64,000 nt of DNA from Glaciecola sp965660815 (GCA_965660815.1 CBFIBG010000003.1:1-64000), one strand, 5' to 3'; shown: positions 35,090-45,604, numbered from the stretch's first letter. Notes: generated by a model from the sequence alone, not told the origin. A program made the numbers and translations.

Positions 35090-35279
35090 CCCTACGCTAC
35101 ATTATATTTCCGCTAAACGCGAGACAAATCGAACTTTGTCCTACAGGTGAAATAATGAAATGATGCAGTGGTGAATAATATAAGACGGGTATGGTTTGTT
35201 TGGTAGCGCATTTTTGTAATCTACAAATTTTAATGTTTTAATTTAAAACTACGTCAAATCACATAACAATAACAATGCC

Positions 35280-38200
35280 ATGACCCAATTAAAAAAAATC
35301 TTATCAAGATTAGTTTGTTCCATAATAATGCTTGTAGTGTTACCGACAAACGCAGAGACTGCCTATTACCGCTTTCCTGATGCTCATAACAATCAATTAG
35401 TTTTTACTTCCCAAGGTGACTTATGGTTGGCCAATTTGGACTATTCAGAAGAAACAAAACCTACTCTTGCGATCCGCTTAACTTCTCATCCAAATATTGA
35501 AACGCACCCACAGTTTTCACCAAACGGAGATAAAATAGCATTTGTAGCCGATTATAATAATATGCCTGCCGTTTACACTATTAGCAGTACCGGTGGTATA
35601 GCCAAACAAGTCAGCTTTGAAATGATAGGAACAAGACTCCATGGTTGGGTCAACGATGATACGGTCCTCATCAGCACAGTCTCAAATAAAGGTATGCATA
35701 ACAGCGATGTGCTAAAGACAATCAATGTAAACAATTTAAAAACGTCTACCGTTGAAATTTCAGATGCTACTGAAGGCACTATGACATCGAATGGCAACAC
35801 CCTAGTGTTTATACAAAGTGCTTTTCAAACATATAACGATAACGCCAATTTTTATAAGGGCGGAGGCAAAGGCGAATTATGGAAGTTTAATTTAGATTCA
35901 TCTAAAGAAGCGATACTTTTGAGCGAACAACATCAGGGATCGATTAGACGCCCTATGGTTGCCAATGGTCGAATATATTTTGTGAGCAATCAAAACGGAT
36001 TAGATAATATTTGGTCTATGGGAATGAACGGTGAAGATATTAAACAACACACGCAGCATAGTGATTACGCGGTTAGACACCCTAGCCTAGCAGGCGACAC
36101 GATAGTGTATCAACATGGGGCTGACATTATTCAATTTAATATCAAGACTCAACAATCTCGTAGATTAAATCTTTCCATACAGTCCGATTTTGTAAACTCA
36201 CGCACTAAATTCATAAGCAATCCATTAACCTATTTTAACAGTGCAAATATTTCGCCTAATGGCCAAAGAGTCGCGATCACAGCTAGAGGAAAAGTCGCTA
36301 CAGCCAATACATCAAGCTTGCGAACTGCGGTCATTGCTAGTGAGCCAACTTCAAGATTACGTAACGCCTTATTAAGTAAAGATGGTAAATATGTGTATGC
36401 CATTAGCAATCAAACAGGTGAATACGAAATTTGGCAATATTATGCGGATGGAAGTGATGATGCCAAGCCATTAACGTCTGATGGGTATACTGAGCGAACA
36501 GGGCTTTGGTTAACACCTAATGGTGAAACACTGTTGCATACTGACGATCAGGGTAATCTTTATGCGCTTAACATCGAAACTAAGAAAAACAAAAAATTAC
36601 TCAAAGATATTTCTTTCGGAATTAACGATATTGCCTTTTCATCACAGGGCAATTATATCGCTTTTGGTTTTGTACCAAAGACAGAAGAGCGCACAAGAGT
36701 TTATTTATATGACTTGGACACTGAAAAATCAGTTTTTGTAACAAGCGATAAGTATGTCAGTTATTCTCCAACTTTTAGCGATGATACAAAGTGGTTATAT
36801 TTTTTGTCTGATCGACAGTTTTCAGCGTCGCCATCATCTCCTTGGGGCGATAGAAATATGGGGCCTGCATTTAATAAGCGAACACAGTTATTCGCAGTGT
36901 CATTACAAAAGGATGCTGCCTTCCCATTTGCAGCTCCAACCGAGCTTGATAAACCATCAGAAACACATGAAGAAGATACTGAAGGTGAGGAATCAGCGAA
37001 TATTAAAATAGAGTTTGATGGTATCCAAACGCGATTATGGCAAGTCGATATTCCAGCGTCAGATTACTCCAATTTACAAGCTTCTAAAGATTTATTATTT
37101 GTTCAGGATGATAAGCAACTTAAATCACTATCGTTTAAACATGATGCAAAATTAAAAAAAGTTACATCAGGTGTGGCTGGCTATGAGTTATCACTTGATA
37201 GAAATTCACTCTTAATTGCTAAGGGCAGAGGCGACTCGTTAAAACTTTATGTGACAGAGGCCAAGGCGAGCTTTCCAAAAAATGCAAAGGATAACTTAGT
37301 GCATCTAAACGACTGGACAATCAAGATAGAGCCAAAGCAAGAATGGCAACAGATGTTCAAAGATGCATGGCTTATGCATAGAGACGAGTTCTTTGATGCC
37401 AATATGCGCGGCCTAGACTGGCCCGAAGTTAAGCAAAAGTACCTGCCGTTAGTAACCAGGGTAAATGAACGAAGTGAGCTTAACGATGTGTTTAAGCAGA
37501 TGATGGGAGAACTGAATGCTTTGCACTCCCAGGTTAGAGGCGGAGACATAAATTCAGAGGATGACGCTCCAAGCTATGCCGTATTAGGCGCTCGATTGAT
37601 TGACACCAACAAAGGCGTTCAGATAGAACACATATATCAATATGACAGAGAAATCCTTAGTCAGGCGCCACCGCTTGCTATGGCGGGTGTAAATGCTCAA
37701 GAAAAAGACTTTATACTCGCTGTAAATGGCTTACCCGTTGACAGTACAGCCGCTCTTTCACAGGCGTTATTAAATACAGCCGGCCAACAAGTTCTGCTGA
37801 AACTGAAAAGGGGACGAAATGAAATACGCACTGTTGTTGTGCCCACAGAGCGACGACGAGAATTCCGATTGAGATATCAAGATTGGGTGCACACCAACTT
37901 AAACAAGGTTAATAAAGAAGACGAGCAAATTGGTTACATCCATATGTATGCTATGGGTAGGAATGATTTGGCCAGTTTTGCGCGGGATTTCTATGCGCAA
38001 TATGATAAACCAGGCTTGATAATTGACGTAAGGCGTAACCGCGGAGGTAATATTGATAGCATTATATTAGAAAAATTATTACGACGCCCTTGGTCATTTT
38101 GGCAGCGCACAACGGGAGAAGTGGCGACCAATATGCAACAAACTTTCAGTGGTCATATTGTTGTCATTGCCGATCAATATACTTACTCAGATGGTGAAAC

Positions 38201-38552
38201 CTTCACTGCAGGTGTTAAAGCCTTGGATATAGGCACAGTAATTGGTAGGCAAACCGCTGGCGCTGGCGTATGGTTAAGTGGTGGTAATAATGTCGTAGAT
38301 GGCGGTATTGCTCGAGTAGCGCAATATCCCGTTTATGCATTAGACGGACGATGGATTACAGAGGGAAGAGGGATCAGTCCTGATATAGAAGTTGTTAACT
38401 TACCCCATGCAACGGCAAAAGGAAAAGATGCGCAGTTAGAAGCGGCGATACAATACCTACAAAAAAAATTAAAAGAACAACCACCGGTTAAATTAGAAGC
38501 GCGCCCATTTGGTCCAGTTCAACAACCTGCAGACGATATTTTGCCGATGTAA
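35280..38552 (+). CDS. Secreted tricorn-like S41 protease
   Basis: The protein has 1090 residues with a signal peptide (about 1-26, ending NAETA). Beta-propeller repeats of the TolB/PD40 type come first (HPQFSPNGDKIAFVAD), then a second propeller, a helical C1-like domain, a PDZ domain (about 785-870) and an S41 catalytic domain. The tricorn catalytic residues fit in spacing: His749 (ELNALHSQV), Ser970-Asp971 (TYSDGE) and Glu1028 (EGRGISPD), against His746, Ser965, Asp966 and Glu1023 in archaeal tricorn. It probably trims peptides to di- and tripeptides in the periplasm. A region at about 555-575 is rich in Glu. Confidence 0.9.
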   Translation: MTQLKKILSRLVCSIIMLVVLPTNAETAYYRFPDAHNNQLVFTSQGDLWLANLDYSEETKPTLAIRLTSHPNIETHPQFSPNGDKIAFVADYNNMPAVYTISSTGGIAKQVSFEMIGTRLHGWVNDDTVLISTVSNKGMHNSDVLKTINVNNLKTSTVEISDATEGTMTSNGNTLVFIQSAFQTYNDNANFYKGGGKGELWKFNLDSSKEAILLSEQHQGSIRRPMVANGRIYFVSNQNGLDNIWSMGMNGEDIKQHTQHSDYAVRHPSLAGDTIVYQHGADIIQFNIKTQQSRRLNLSIQSDFVNSRTKFISNPLTYFNSANISPNGQRVAITARGKVATANTSSLRTAVIASEPTSRLRNALLSKDGKYVYAISNQTGEYEIWQYYADGSDDAKPLTSDGYTERTGLWLTPNGETLLHTDDQGNLYALNIETKKNKKLLKDISFGINDIAFSSQGNYIAFGFVPKTEERTRVYLYDLDTEKSVFVTSDKYVSYSPTFSDDTKWLYFLSDRQFSASPSSPWGDRNMGPAFNKRTQLFAVSLQKDAAFPFAAPTELDKPSETHEEDTEGEESANIKIEFDGIQTRLWQVDIPASDYSNLQASKDLLFVQDDKQLKSLSFKHDAKLKKVTSGVAGYELSLDRNSLLIAKGRGDSLKLYVTEAKASFPKNAKDNLVHLNDWTIKIEPKQEWQQMFKDAWLMHRDEFFDANMRGLDWPEVKQKYLPLVTRVNERSELNDVFKQMMGELNALHSQVRGGDINSEDDAPSYAVLGARLIDTNKGVQIEHIYQYDREILSQAPPLAMAGVNAQEKDFILAVNGLPVDSTAALSQALLNTAGQQVLLKLKRGRNEIRTVVVPTERRREFRLRYQDWVHTNLNKVNKEDEQIGYIHMYAMGRNDLASFARDFYAQYDKPGLIIDVRRNRGGNIDSIILEKLLRRPWSFWQRTTGEVATNMQQTFSGHIVVIADQYTYSDGETFTAGVKALDIGTVIGRQTAGAGVWLSGGNNVVDGGIARVAQYPVYALDGRWITEGRGISPDIEVVNLPHATAKGKDAQLEAAIQYLQKKLKEQPPVKLEARPFGPVQQPADDILPM

Positions 38553-38563
38553 CATAATGTTTT

Positions 38564-38598
38564 AAAAGCTTTATTTACTCTATTAATAAAGCTTTTTT
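38564..38598 (+). terminator. Rho-independent terminator after the tricorn-like gene
   Basis: AAAAGCTTTATT (38564-38575) pairs perfectly with AATAAAGCTTTT (38585-38596), loop of nine bases, and the stem runs into TT. The 12-base stem begins 11 bases after the stop codon. Confidence 0.75.
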
Positions 38599-38748
38599 CA
38601 TTGTTCTTATTTGCTTTTTTTAGGTTTCTAGTTATTAAAAGACAATAGTACTGCTTTCTAATGATAGAAAAGCGATATTTGGGTTCGCTTAACGCGGTTT
38701 TTGGCTCATAAAGATTAAATTGGCAATGAAATATCGGAAATAATCATT

Positions 38749-39108
38749 TCAATAGTGTTCAGGATTTTCTAAATTCGCTGATGACTCTAATACTATTTCT
38801 TTTGAGACTGTGTGATCCTCGTCTCCTTCTACAGTAATGCGATAGCGGTGACCAGGCACTCCCTTAAGCATAAACTCGCCATATTTATTGGCTTGCAAAA
38901 TGATGGTACTAAAATTTGTGTCAGTTAGATTTTCTATGCGAATGTATTGACCAGAAGCGCCGTCTTCATCAGAAAAACTAATTCCCCCTTTAATTACCGT
39001 GGAACCAATTATTTGTATGTCCAAATCCAGACCGTGTGCTTTAATACCAGTGGTCAAGCAATACATTATAAGGGTAATCATTATCAGAAACAGATTGACT
39101 CTCTTCAT
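38749..39108 (-). CDS. Secreted small Ig/CarboxypepD-regulatory-like protein
   Basis: The protein has 119 residues. A signal peptide (MKRVNLFLIMITLIMYCLTTGIKAHG) is followed by a beta-sandwich-like domain: LDLDIQIIGSTVIKGGISFSDEDG, ASGQYIRIENLTD, NKYGEFMLKGVPGHRYRITVEGD. Such short 'AHGL...' proteins often accompany DUF4198/CbiM-type cobalt or nickel uptake genes. It starts five bases after the DUF4198 gene, same operon. No metal transporter is adjacent, so the role is inferred only. Confidence 0.65.
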   Translation of the reverse strand: MKRVNLFLIMITLIMYCLTTGIKAHGLDLDIQIIGSTVIKGGISFSDEDGASGQYIRIENLTDTNFSTIILQANKYGEFMLKGVPGHRYRITVEGDEDHTVSKEIVLESSANLENPEHY

Positions 39109-39113
39109 TATCG

Positions 39114-39830
39114 TTACTCCGCATAAAAACCAAATAGATATTCATAACTTAGTTCTGTGTATTTTTCTGCATCAACCTGAAATCGTTTGCCAGCCCATAA
39201 TTTATTAAAACCACGCTTTGGTATAAACTCGGCTAGCCCTTGGGCATTAGTGACTGCGGCATCTCCAATCTCTGAGTGTCCTAGCTTTACTCCTGCTAAT
39301 GGTTTGCCTTTCAGTAAAACTTTTACGGTCATGGGCTGACCCGCCTTTGGTTGAATGCTATCTAGAGGGACAACTTCAAAATCTTGGCCAAGAGTTTGTA
39401 ACACAACTGGGGTCCATTGCAGTACAGTTTTATGGTATTTAACTGCCTTAGTTGCGCGATTTGCAAAAGGCACTTCGTCCATGGATTTGTTTATACTTTT
39501 GCCCATTCTATCTTTACTCCAAGTTCCATTATTAAAGTAAATGGCCACCAAAGCAGTACCTGGCAGTAAATGTAGTTGACTACTTTCACTTTGGTCAAAG
39601 CGTTTGAATGACAGGTCGTTGCCAACGGCATCAAACGCCTGTACTTGCTTCATCTTTTCAGGTTTATAACTGACAAGCTTTCCTGCATGTCCACCAAATA
39701 CGACATTGTAGATATTCTCTTCTTTCGTAGGTTCAAGCCATACCGTATGAGCGGTAGATATCGAACTAAGTGTCGATAATATTGAGATTATTAGTCCATT
39801 CATTACTCGAGTAACTTTACGTTTACACAT
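39114..39830 (-). CDS. DUF4198 periplasmic protein, possible metal-uptake accessory
   Basis: The protein has 238 residues. Signal peptide of about 28 residues (NGLIISILSTLSSISTA then HTVWLEP) and the DUF4198 pattern: H-x-x-W-L-x-P start, VVFGGHAGKLVSYKPEKMKQ, LLPGTALVAIYFNNG and a final Ig-like part with MTVKVLLKGKPLAGVKL and TNAQGLAEFIPKRG. DUF4198 proteins are linked to nickel or cobalt uptake and often sit near TonB receptors, as here (divergent, about 300 bases). A GGAG ribosome-binding site precedes the ATG. Confidence 0.8.
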   Translation of the reverse strand: MCKRKVTRVMNGLIISILSTLSSISTAHTVWLEPTKEENIYNVVFGGHAGKLVSYKPEKMKQVQAFDAVGNDLSFKRFDQSESSQLHLLPGTALVAIYFNNGTWSKDRMGKSINKSMDEVPFANRATKAVKYHKTVLQWTPVVLQTLGQDFEVVPLDSIQPKAGQPMTVKVLLKGKPLAGVKLGHSEIGDAAVTNAQGLAEFIPKRGFNKLWAGKRFQVDAEKYTELSYEYLFGFYAE

Positions 39831-40133
39831 AATTGCTCCGCTTCATTTGTTAATACCGTCTTTTGATAGTTGACCATAGCCCGTTAGAGACCTCTCTAAA
39901 CCAAACTCTCAATTAAATAAACTAGATGCAAAAAATTTATAATTTAATTTTTTAAAAATAAATTTAGGGGTTTTTGATGCTTCAAGCGTTTATATGAATA
40001 ACTTGCATAAGAAAGACAAACCTGCACGCACCCTTTTATCGAGCAAAATGGCTTATTCAATTTTCTTAGGCACGTATGCTTGTTAAAGGGTTTAAACATT
40101 AAAAACACACATAAAAAAAAGAAGGCAATACTG
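39831..40133. other. Divergent intergenic region before the large TonB receptor
   Basis: About 300 bases with a spaced palindrome at 39884-39899 (TTAGAGA-CC-TCTCTAA), a candidate operator. A TTG at 40080 could extend the receptor by 18 residues, but the ATG at 40134 begins a better signal sequence. I found no cobalamin riboswitch or Fur box. Confidence 0.45.
39884..39899. promoter_or_regulatory. Spaced palindrome, operator candidate
   Basis: TTAGAGA and TCTCTAA are exact reverse complements separated by CC, 54 bases upstream of the DUF4198 gene start. Could be a repressor or activator site for that operon or for the TonB receptor. Confidence 0.4.
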
Positions 40134-43100
40134 ATGAGGAAGAACTACCCAAGCATTTCTAATCATAAGACCCCGTATAAAGCTTTGTGCTTAGCAGTAA
40201 GTATGGCTCTAGGTGCAAATATTCACTACGCTAACGCTCAACAAAACCAAGACAACAATAGTGAAGAAGACGTCGAGAAAATTACTGTTGTTGGCTCAAA
40301 TATAAAAGGCGGTGCGGTCGCTGAGGCACTTGCCGTTTCGGTAATTAATAGCGAAGAAATTGGCAATTTAGGCATCGAATCTCTAGATGATTTACTGCAA
40401 TTAATACCTGAAAACGGACAGAACTTTTTCAGCGAGGCAGAGAACATCTCTGGTGGTGTGAATGCCGCCAGGGGAGATATTGGCACTTACAACCTACGAA
40501 ACCTAGGCACAGGCAATACACTTGTGTTACTCAATGGCAGAAGAATGGTTAACTCGGCCTCTTATCAAACCGAGGAAGTAGGCGGAAGTTTTGTACCGGT
40601 CAACTCTGTAAACGTAAATACTATACCGGTGCATGGGCTAGATAGAGTAGAGGTACTCAGAGACGGTGCTTCGGCAATATACGGAGCAGACGCTGTAGCA
40701 GGGGTAGTAAACCACGTACTTGAAACAGACTTTGTTGGCTTCACTATTTCTGCACGACACTCTGAATACAGCGAAATTCCCCGAGACACCCAGACACTGA
40801 CTTTAAAATGGGGAGAAGATTTCAATGGTGGACGCACAAATGTCAGCGTTTTTGCCAACTACTATCAGCGCGATAGGGTTAACTCGCAAGATGATCCTCG
40901 ATGGGCAAATTCCGATTTTAGAGATAGGATCCCAGAGGGCTCGCTTTGGGAAGGAGATATTCGATTTAGAAATAACTCCGCAAACTCACTCTTTGGACAG
41001 TTTGACTTTGTCAGTAGTGCATCTAGTTTAGGAGTGAGAGACATATTTACTGACCGCTCAGGGGAGTTTGAGACCTACCCTATTGGCGACGAGCGATGTC
41101 AGTATACTCTCAATGCTACAACTTGTGGTGGAATTGATGGTCAAGGAACCTTTCGTTACAACTTAAATGAGGACAGGGATCTGAGTTCTGAATTGGAACG
41201 CGCCAATTTCTTTATGTTCGTAAATCATGAAATAAACGACTCAATGGAGAGTTTTACTGAGCTATCTTTTTATCAGTCAAAGACGAATTTACGACGACAC
41301 CCCACCGCTCCATTTTCCGCAGTACGACTACGCGTTGGCCCTGAAAATTACTATAATCCATTTGGCCCTTGTGGTTCGCCTAATCGGCTTTCCAACGATT
41401 TAATCCCCGATGTGCCCTGCGAAGGCACAACGTTGACTATTGATAACTATCGCTTTGCCGAACTGCCTCGCATCGTAGATAACGATGGTGATACATTCAG
41501 AATCGTTCAAGGCTTGCGAGGCGTCATGGGCGACTGGGATTGGGAAGGTGCATTGGTTTGGTCTAAAGCAGAAAAAACGGATGTCACTAGCAATCGGGTT
41601 TCCAATATTCTTATGGCTGAGGCCTTGTTTGATCCAACTCCAGCAGCATATAACCCATTCAGCGGCGGAGTGGACAGCAACATTGAGCGTGCTCTAATTG
41701 ACGTTCGCAGAGACAATGAAACCGATCTCAAATCTATTGATTTCAAAGCATTCACACCAGAAATTTTTGAACTACCTGGAGGCCCTGTTGGCTTTGTTGC
41801 CGGTATCGAATACAGAGAGGAGTCGTTTGTCGACGATAGAGACGACAGACTAGATGGCACCATTCAATTTACTGACTATCAAGGGGATACTTATCCATTT
41901 GTGTCGGACGTCGTGAACTCCAGCCCAACGCCTGACAGTTCTGGGGAAAGAGATGTATTGTCGCTCTTTGCAGAATTGCAGTTGCCTGTTTTAGACAACC
42001 TTGATGTTCAAGCGGCAATACGATACGAAGACTTCAGTGACGTTGGCAATACAACGGTGGGTAAATTAGCGTTCGGCTACCGACCTATTGAGTCTGTGCT
42101 AATTAGAGGGTCTTGGTCTGAAGCCTTCAGAGCGCCCAACTTAATTACCATCAACGAAGAGATTGTTGCTCGAAATAATACTCGCACTGATTTCGCATGT
42201 TTATATGCGGCAAATTTCGGTGGCGACCCTGACCAAGATATCGTGGATTGCAGAAACTCGATACAAAGGGTTGCACAAGGTAGTCAAGACTTACAACCGG
42301 AAGAGTCAACTAACACCAATGTTGGGTTAGTATTTACTCCAACCGACGAGTTAACCGTCACCATTGACTACTGGTCTATCGAAAAGGAGAACACCATAGG
42401 CCTATTTGGTGAAGAAAACCACACGTTACTAGACTTACTTCTAAGATTAGAAGCGGGCACAGATAATTGTGCAAGTGCTAGCTTCAATCCCGCAGTCAGT
42501 CGAATCGATGCCACAGAAGATCAATCCGCGGTTTACCTTGCGGCCGGCATCTGTCCAGCAGGTGATATTGATCAGGTAACTGATAGATACGCAAATCTTG
42601 ATCAGAGAAATCTCGCTGGCTATGACGTAGGCATATATTATAATATTTCTACTGAGATCGGTCGTTTCAGATTCAGCTATAACGGCTCGTTTATAGAGGA
42701 ATTTGAGCAAGTGGCGGGCGGCGATGCAGCCAGACTGGTGAATGCGGCAAATGCTGGATTAATACCTGGTAGTTTCCCCGTTGATGGGTTTGCCGATTTG
42801 ATAGGGCGAGATGGTAATCAAGAAGTTCGACAAACCGTCAGAGCATCTTGGAGGAAAGATGCTTTTGGAGCATCGTTAAGCGGCAACTACATTGGAGATT
42901 TTTATCAAAGTTCGCTAACCTTAGATGATGGCACGTTATATGAAATACCTTCAATGACGACCTACAACGCCACTTTTGATTACACATTTGATGTAAATGA
43001 TGTAGACACAAGAGTGCGTTTAGGTGTTAGAAACCTCACAAACGAGCGAGCCCCACTAGCCGACAGATTCTTTGGCTTTTTTGCTGACGCTCACCGAGAT

Positions 43101-43142
43101 TACGGTCGAAGCTACTACCTAGACGTAAGAGCTAAATTTTAG
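40134..43142 (+). CDS. Large TonB-dependent receptor
   Basis: About 1002 residues from the ATG at 40134. The extended signal peptide runs to NIHYANAQQ. The N-terminal part of the mature protein holds a TonB box (EKITVVGS), the plug (SLDDLLQLIPENGQN, NLRNLGTGNTLVLLNGRRM, GLDRVEVLRDGASAIYGADAV) and a large barrel ending LDVRAKF. Size, the Asp/Asn-rich loops and the Cys pairs are typical of Alteromonadales and Caulobacter receptors for oligosaccharides, peptides or metal complexes. Transporter, SGNH hydrolase and carboxypeptidase genes follow on the same strand. A terminator follows its stop. Confidence 0.9.
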   Translation: MRKNYPSISNHKTPYKALCLAVSMALGANIHYANAQQNQDNNSEEDVEKITVVGSNIKGGAVAEALAVSVINSEEIGNLGIESLDDLLQLIPENGQNFFSEAENISGGVNAARGDIGTYNLRNLGTGNTLVLLNGRRMVNSASYQTEEVGGSFVPVNSVNVNTIPVHGLDRVEVLRDGASAIYGADAVAGVVNHVLETDFVGFTISARHSEYSEIPRDTQTLTLKWGEDFNGGRTNVSVFANYYQRDRVNSQDDPRWANSDFRDRIPEGSLWEGDIRFRNNSANSLFGQFDFVSSASSLGVRDIFTDRSGEFETYPIGDERCQYTLNATTCGGIDGQGTFRYNLNEDRDLSSELERANFFMFVNHEINDSMESFTELSFYQSKTNLRRHPTAPFSAVRLRVGPENYYNPFGPCGSPNRLSNDLIPDVPCEGTTLTIDNYRFAELPRIVDNDGDTFRIVQGLRGVMGDWDWEGALVWSKAEKTDVTSNRVSNILMAEALFDPTPAAYNPFSGGVDSNIERALIDVRRDNETDLKSIDFKAFTPEIFELPGGPVGFVAGIEYREESFVDDRDDRLDGTIQFTDYQGDTYPFVSDVVNSSPTPDSSGERDVLSLFAELQLPVLDNLDVQAAIRYEDFSDVGNTTVGKLAFGYRPIESVLIRGSWSEAFRAPNLITINEEIVARNNTRTDFACLYAANFGGDPDQDIVDCRNSIQRVAQGSQDLQPEESTNTNVGLVFTPTDELTVTIDYWSIEKENTIGLFGEENHTLLDLLLRLEAGTDNCASASFNPAVSRIDATEDQSAVYLAAGICPAGDIDQVTDRYANLDQRNLAGYDVGIYYNISTEIGRFRFSYNGSFIEEFEQVAGGDAARLVNAANAGLIPGSFPVDGFADLIGRDGNQEVRQTVRASWRKDAFGASLSGNYIGDFYQSSLTLDDGTLYEIPSMTTYNATFDYTFDVNDVDTRVRLGVRNLTNERAPLADRFFGFFADAHRDYGRSYYLDVRAKF

Positions 43143-43152
43143 GTCTAGAAAC

Positions 43153-43184
43153 AAGCGCTTTGATATAACTCAGAGCGCTTTTAA
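43153..43184 (+). terminator. Rho-independent terminator after the large TonB receptor
   Basis: AAGCGCT (43153-43159) pairs with AGCGCTT (43174-43180), loop of 14 bases, followed by TTAA. It lies 10 bases after the stop codon and separates the receptor from the transporter gene. Confidence 0.65.
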
Positions 43185-43249
43185 TCCTACTCATATTTTT
43201 ATTCTTGTACAAGCTGTTATAAACAGCTTCAATTTAAGAAGGTTTTTCT

Positions 43250-44725
43250 ATGTCGACCGCGTTAACGGAAATCAATCAAAGAGGACGCTATCAGGATGTA
43301 GGTTTGATTCTAGGCCCATCTATTTTCGTCTTCATGATGTTTTTTGATGCCACTCAAACCACTATGCCAACCGAGGCTTGGCGAGTGGCAGCTGTAGGGC
43401 TATGGATGGCGTCTTGGTGGGCGACTGAGGCCATACCTGTTCCTGTTACAGCTTTTTTGCCCATTGTCGCTTTTCCACTATTGGGTATTTCAAGCATTGG
43501 CGATACTACCAGTGCATACGCCAATCCCATTATATACTTATTTTTGGGCGCATTTATTTTGGCCATTGCGGTAGAAAAATGGATGTTACACAAGAGAATT
43601 GCTCTTCACATTTTGACGTTGACAGGCACGGATGGAAAGCGTTTGATTGGCGGATTTATGCTGGTTGCCGCTTTATTGTCAATGTGGATGACCAATACCT
43701 CTACGACCATGATGCTAATGCCCATCGCTCTATCAGTCGCAAGTGTCATTGCCAGCAACAACGAGCATTTATCATTAAAACAAAATAAAGCGTTTCAGGC
43801 TGCTATGCTGTTAGGTCTTGCTTATGCAGCCACAATAGGAGGATTAGCAACATTGGTTGGCACTCCCCCTAACGCCCTACTCGCGGCTTTTCTAAGCGAA
43901 ACGTATAATATTAAAATTACCTTTGCCAGTTGGATGATGGTCGGCATACCTGTGACACTGATTATGCTGCCATTAGCATGGTATTCACTTACCCATATCA
44001 GTTTTAAGATCAATATTCCTGCTAACCAAAAGGTAAACGATTACCTCACCAACCTAAAAGATGAGCTTGGCGACATGAGCGTAGCTGAAAAGCGTGTTGC
44101 ATTCGTGTTTGTAGGTGTCGTCCTTTTGTGGATATTACGTCGTCCAATTAATGCTTATTTTGGCACCACGGGGCTTAGTGATGCTGGCATTGCTATGACC
44201 GCGGCACTGCTATTATTTTTGCTACCAAGTGGTAACAAAGAACAGCCTCAATTAATGGCTTGGGAGAACGTAAGTCGATTACCTTGGGGAGTGCTTATCT
44301 TATTTGGCGGGGGTTTATCGCTTGCATCTGCGGTATCTTCAACTGGATTAGCAGAGTTTTTGGGCCAAAGCCTCACTCCTCTTGGTGGGTTTGGCATTTT
44401 TGTCCTTATCATTGCAGCAACCGGTTTGGTGATTTTTTTAACCGAGCTAACGAGCAATGTAGCAACCGCCGCCACTTTTCTTCCTGTGGTCGCCGCGGTT
44501 GCCATTGAATTAGGTGTATCGCCATTACTCTTATGCGTCCCAATAACACTTGCGGCTAGTTGTGCGTTTATGTTGCCGGTTGCAACGCCACCTAATGCAA
44601 TTGTGTTTGCATCCGGCGTATTGAATATACCGCAAATGGTAAGGGCGGGCGTGATTCTAAACGTAATTGGCATGGCATTATTAGCGGTAGTATCCATTTG
44701 GTTAGCGCCTTGGGTCTTACTTTAG
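43250..44725 (+). CDS. DASS/SLC13-family anion:sodium symporter
   Basis: The protein has 491 residues and about 12 membrane helices. Both SNT-type substrate and Na+ sites of the family are visible: MTNTSTTMMLMP near residue 147 and LTSNVATAATFLP near 400. The signature AASCAFMLPVATPPNAIVF follows. The family (VcINDY, CitT-like) imports dicarboxylates, citrate, sulfate or phosphate with Na+. The AKxWxxTxxx boundary is typical of succinate-type members, but the substrate is unproven. It is followed 31 bases later by an SGNH hydrolase gene, so probably an operon. Confidence 0.9.
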   Translation: MSTALTEINQRGRYQDVGLILGPSIFVFMMFFDATQTTMPTEAWRVAAVGLWMASWWATEAIPVPVTAFLPIVAFPLLGISSIGDTTSAYANPIIYLFLGAFILAIAVEKWMLHKRIALHILTLTGTDGKRLIGGFMLVAALLSMWMTNTSTTMMLMPIALSVASVIASNNEHLSLKQNKAFQAAMLLGLAYAATIGGLATLVGTPPNALLAAFLSETYNIKITFASWMMVGIPVTLIMLPLAWYSLTHISFKINIPANQKVNDYLTNLKDELGDMSVAEKRVAFVFVGVVLLWILRRPINAYFGTTGLSDAGIAMTAALLLFLLPSGNKEQPQLMAWENVSRLPWGVLILFGGGLSLASAVSSTGLAEFLGQSLTPLGGFGIFVLIIAATGLVIFLTELTSNVATAATFLPVVAAVAIELGVSPLLLCVPITLAASCAFMLPVATPPNAIVFASGVLNIPQMVRAGVILNVIGMALLAVVSIWLAPWVLL

Positions 44726-44756
44726 TTTTATTGGATGGTAGCTTAGAGGCATTAGC

Positions 44757-45566
44757 ATGTATCGTAAAATAATCACATTGAGTCTAGCCCTTATATTTGT
44801 ATCTTCATTGAGTGTTGCCGCACCAAGTGAACCAACTGAACGTAAGCAAAAGACGCCCAAAAAACTTCTGTTCGTAGGCAATAGTTTCAGCTTTTATAAT
44901 AACGGTATTCATAATCATCTTGGCAGTTTAATTAGAACCAACTCAGAGTGGGAAACGGGCGTTAATAGGCACAAATTATTGACCTATTCAGGTGGTCATT
45001 TATTTGAGCAGATAATCAGTATTGCGGGTATTTTTGAAACAGATACGAGGGGATTTGAAGCCGTAATTCTCCAAGGGCACAGCAATGAACCGATTAATAA
45101 AAAAAAATCAAAACGTTTTGAGGATGCTCTACAACGAACGGTCAACCTAGTGAGGGAGCAAAACCTCGAACCCATTTTATTTATGACATGGGGTTACAAA
45201 AATGATAGCAAGATGGCACAGCGAATCATTGATGCGTACGTTCAACAAGGCAAACGTCATAAAATCAGAGTCGCACCTGTTGGAATAGCCTTTCAGCAGG
45301 CTTCTAAACGCTTACCAGATATAGACTTGTATGTACCCGACGTCTCTGGAACCTTTGAAAATAAAATCATCTACCGGGAGGACATTAAACATCCAAGCGA
45401 GGCAGGTACTTACCTTGCAGCTTGCGTATTCTATGCAATGCTTTTTAATAAATCGCCTGAAGGAACGCCATTCTCGAGTAATTTGTCAAATATTGACGCA
45501 CTTGCACTACAAAAACTAAGCTGGGATGTTGTGCAAAAGTTTAATAGAACATATCCTTATAATTAA
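44757..45566 (+). CDS. Secreted SGNH-hydrolase-like protein (DUF4886-type)
   Basis: The protein has 269 residues with a signal peptide (about 1-21, ending VAAPS). The SGNH fold is visible: block I LLFVGNSFSFYNNG with nucleophile Ser43, a block with VILQGHSNEP, and the catalytic Asp209-x-x-His212 in EDIKHPSEAGTYLAACVFYAM. Such enzymes are esterases, lipases or deacetylases. The position between a transporter and a carboxypeptidase suggests that it frees a small anion or processes a ligand (inference). Confidence 0.8.
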   Translation: MYRKIITLSLALIFVSSLSVAAPSEPTERKQKTPKKLLFVGNSFSFYNNGIHNHLGSLIRTNSEWETGVNRHKLLTYSGGHLFEQIISIAGIFETDTRGFEAVILQGHSNEPINKKKSKRFEDALQRTVNLVREQNLEPILFMTWGYKNDSKMAQRIIDAYVQQGKRHKIRVAPVGIAFQQASKRLPDIDLYVPDVSGTFENKIIYREDIKHPSEAGTYLAACVFYAMLFNKSPEGTPFSSNLSNIDALALQKLSWDVVQKFNRTYPYN

Positions 45567-45604
45567 ATTCTGAGCAGTGGTCTTAAATTAGGAAGAGGCT
45601 GAAT

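Noticed and set aside
44248..44697. 149-residue minus-strand frame inside the DASS transporter gene
   Set aside because: Long antisense frame caused by the codon composition of membrane helices; no start signal or homology.
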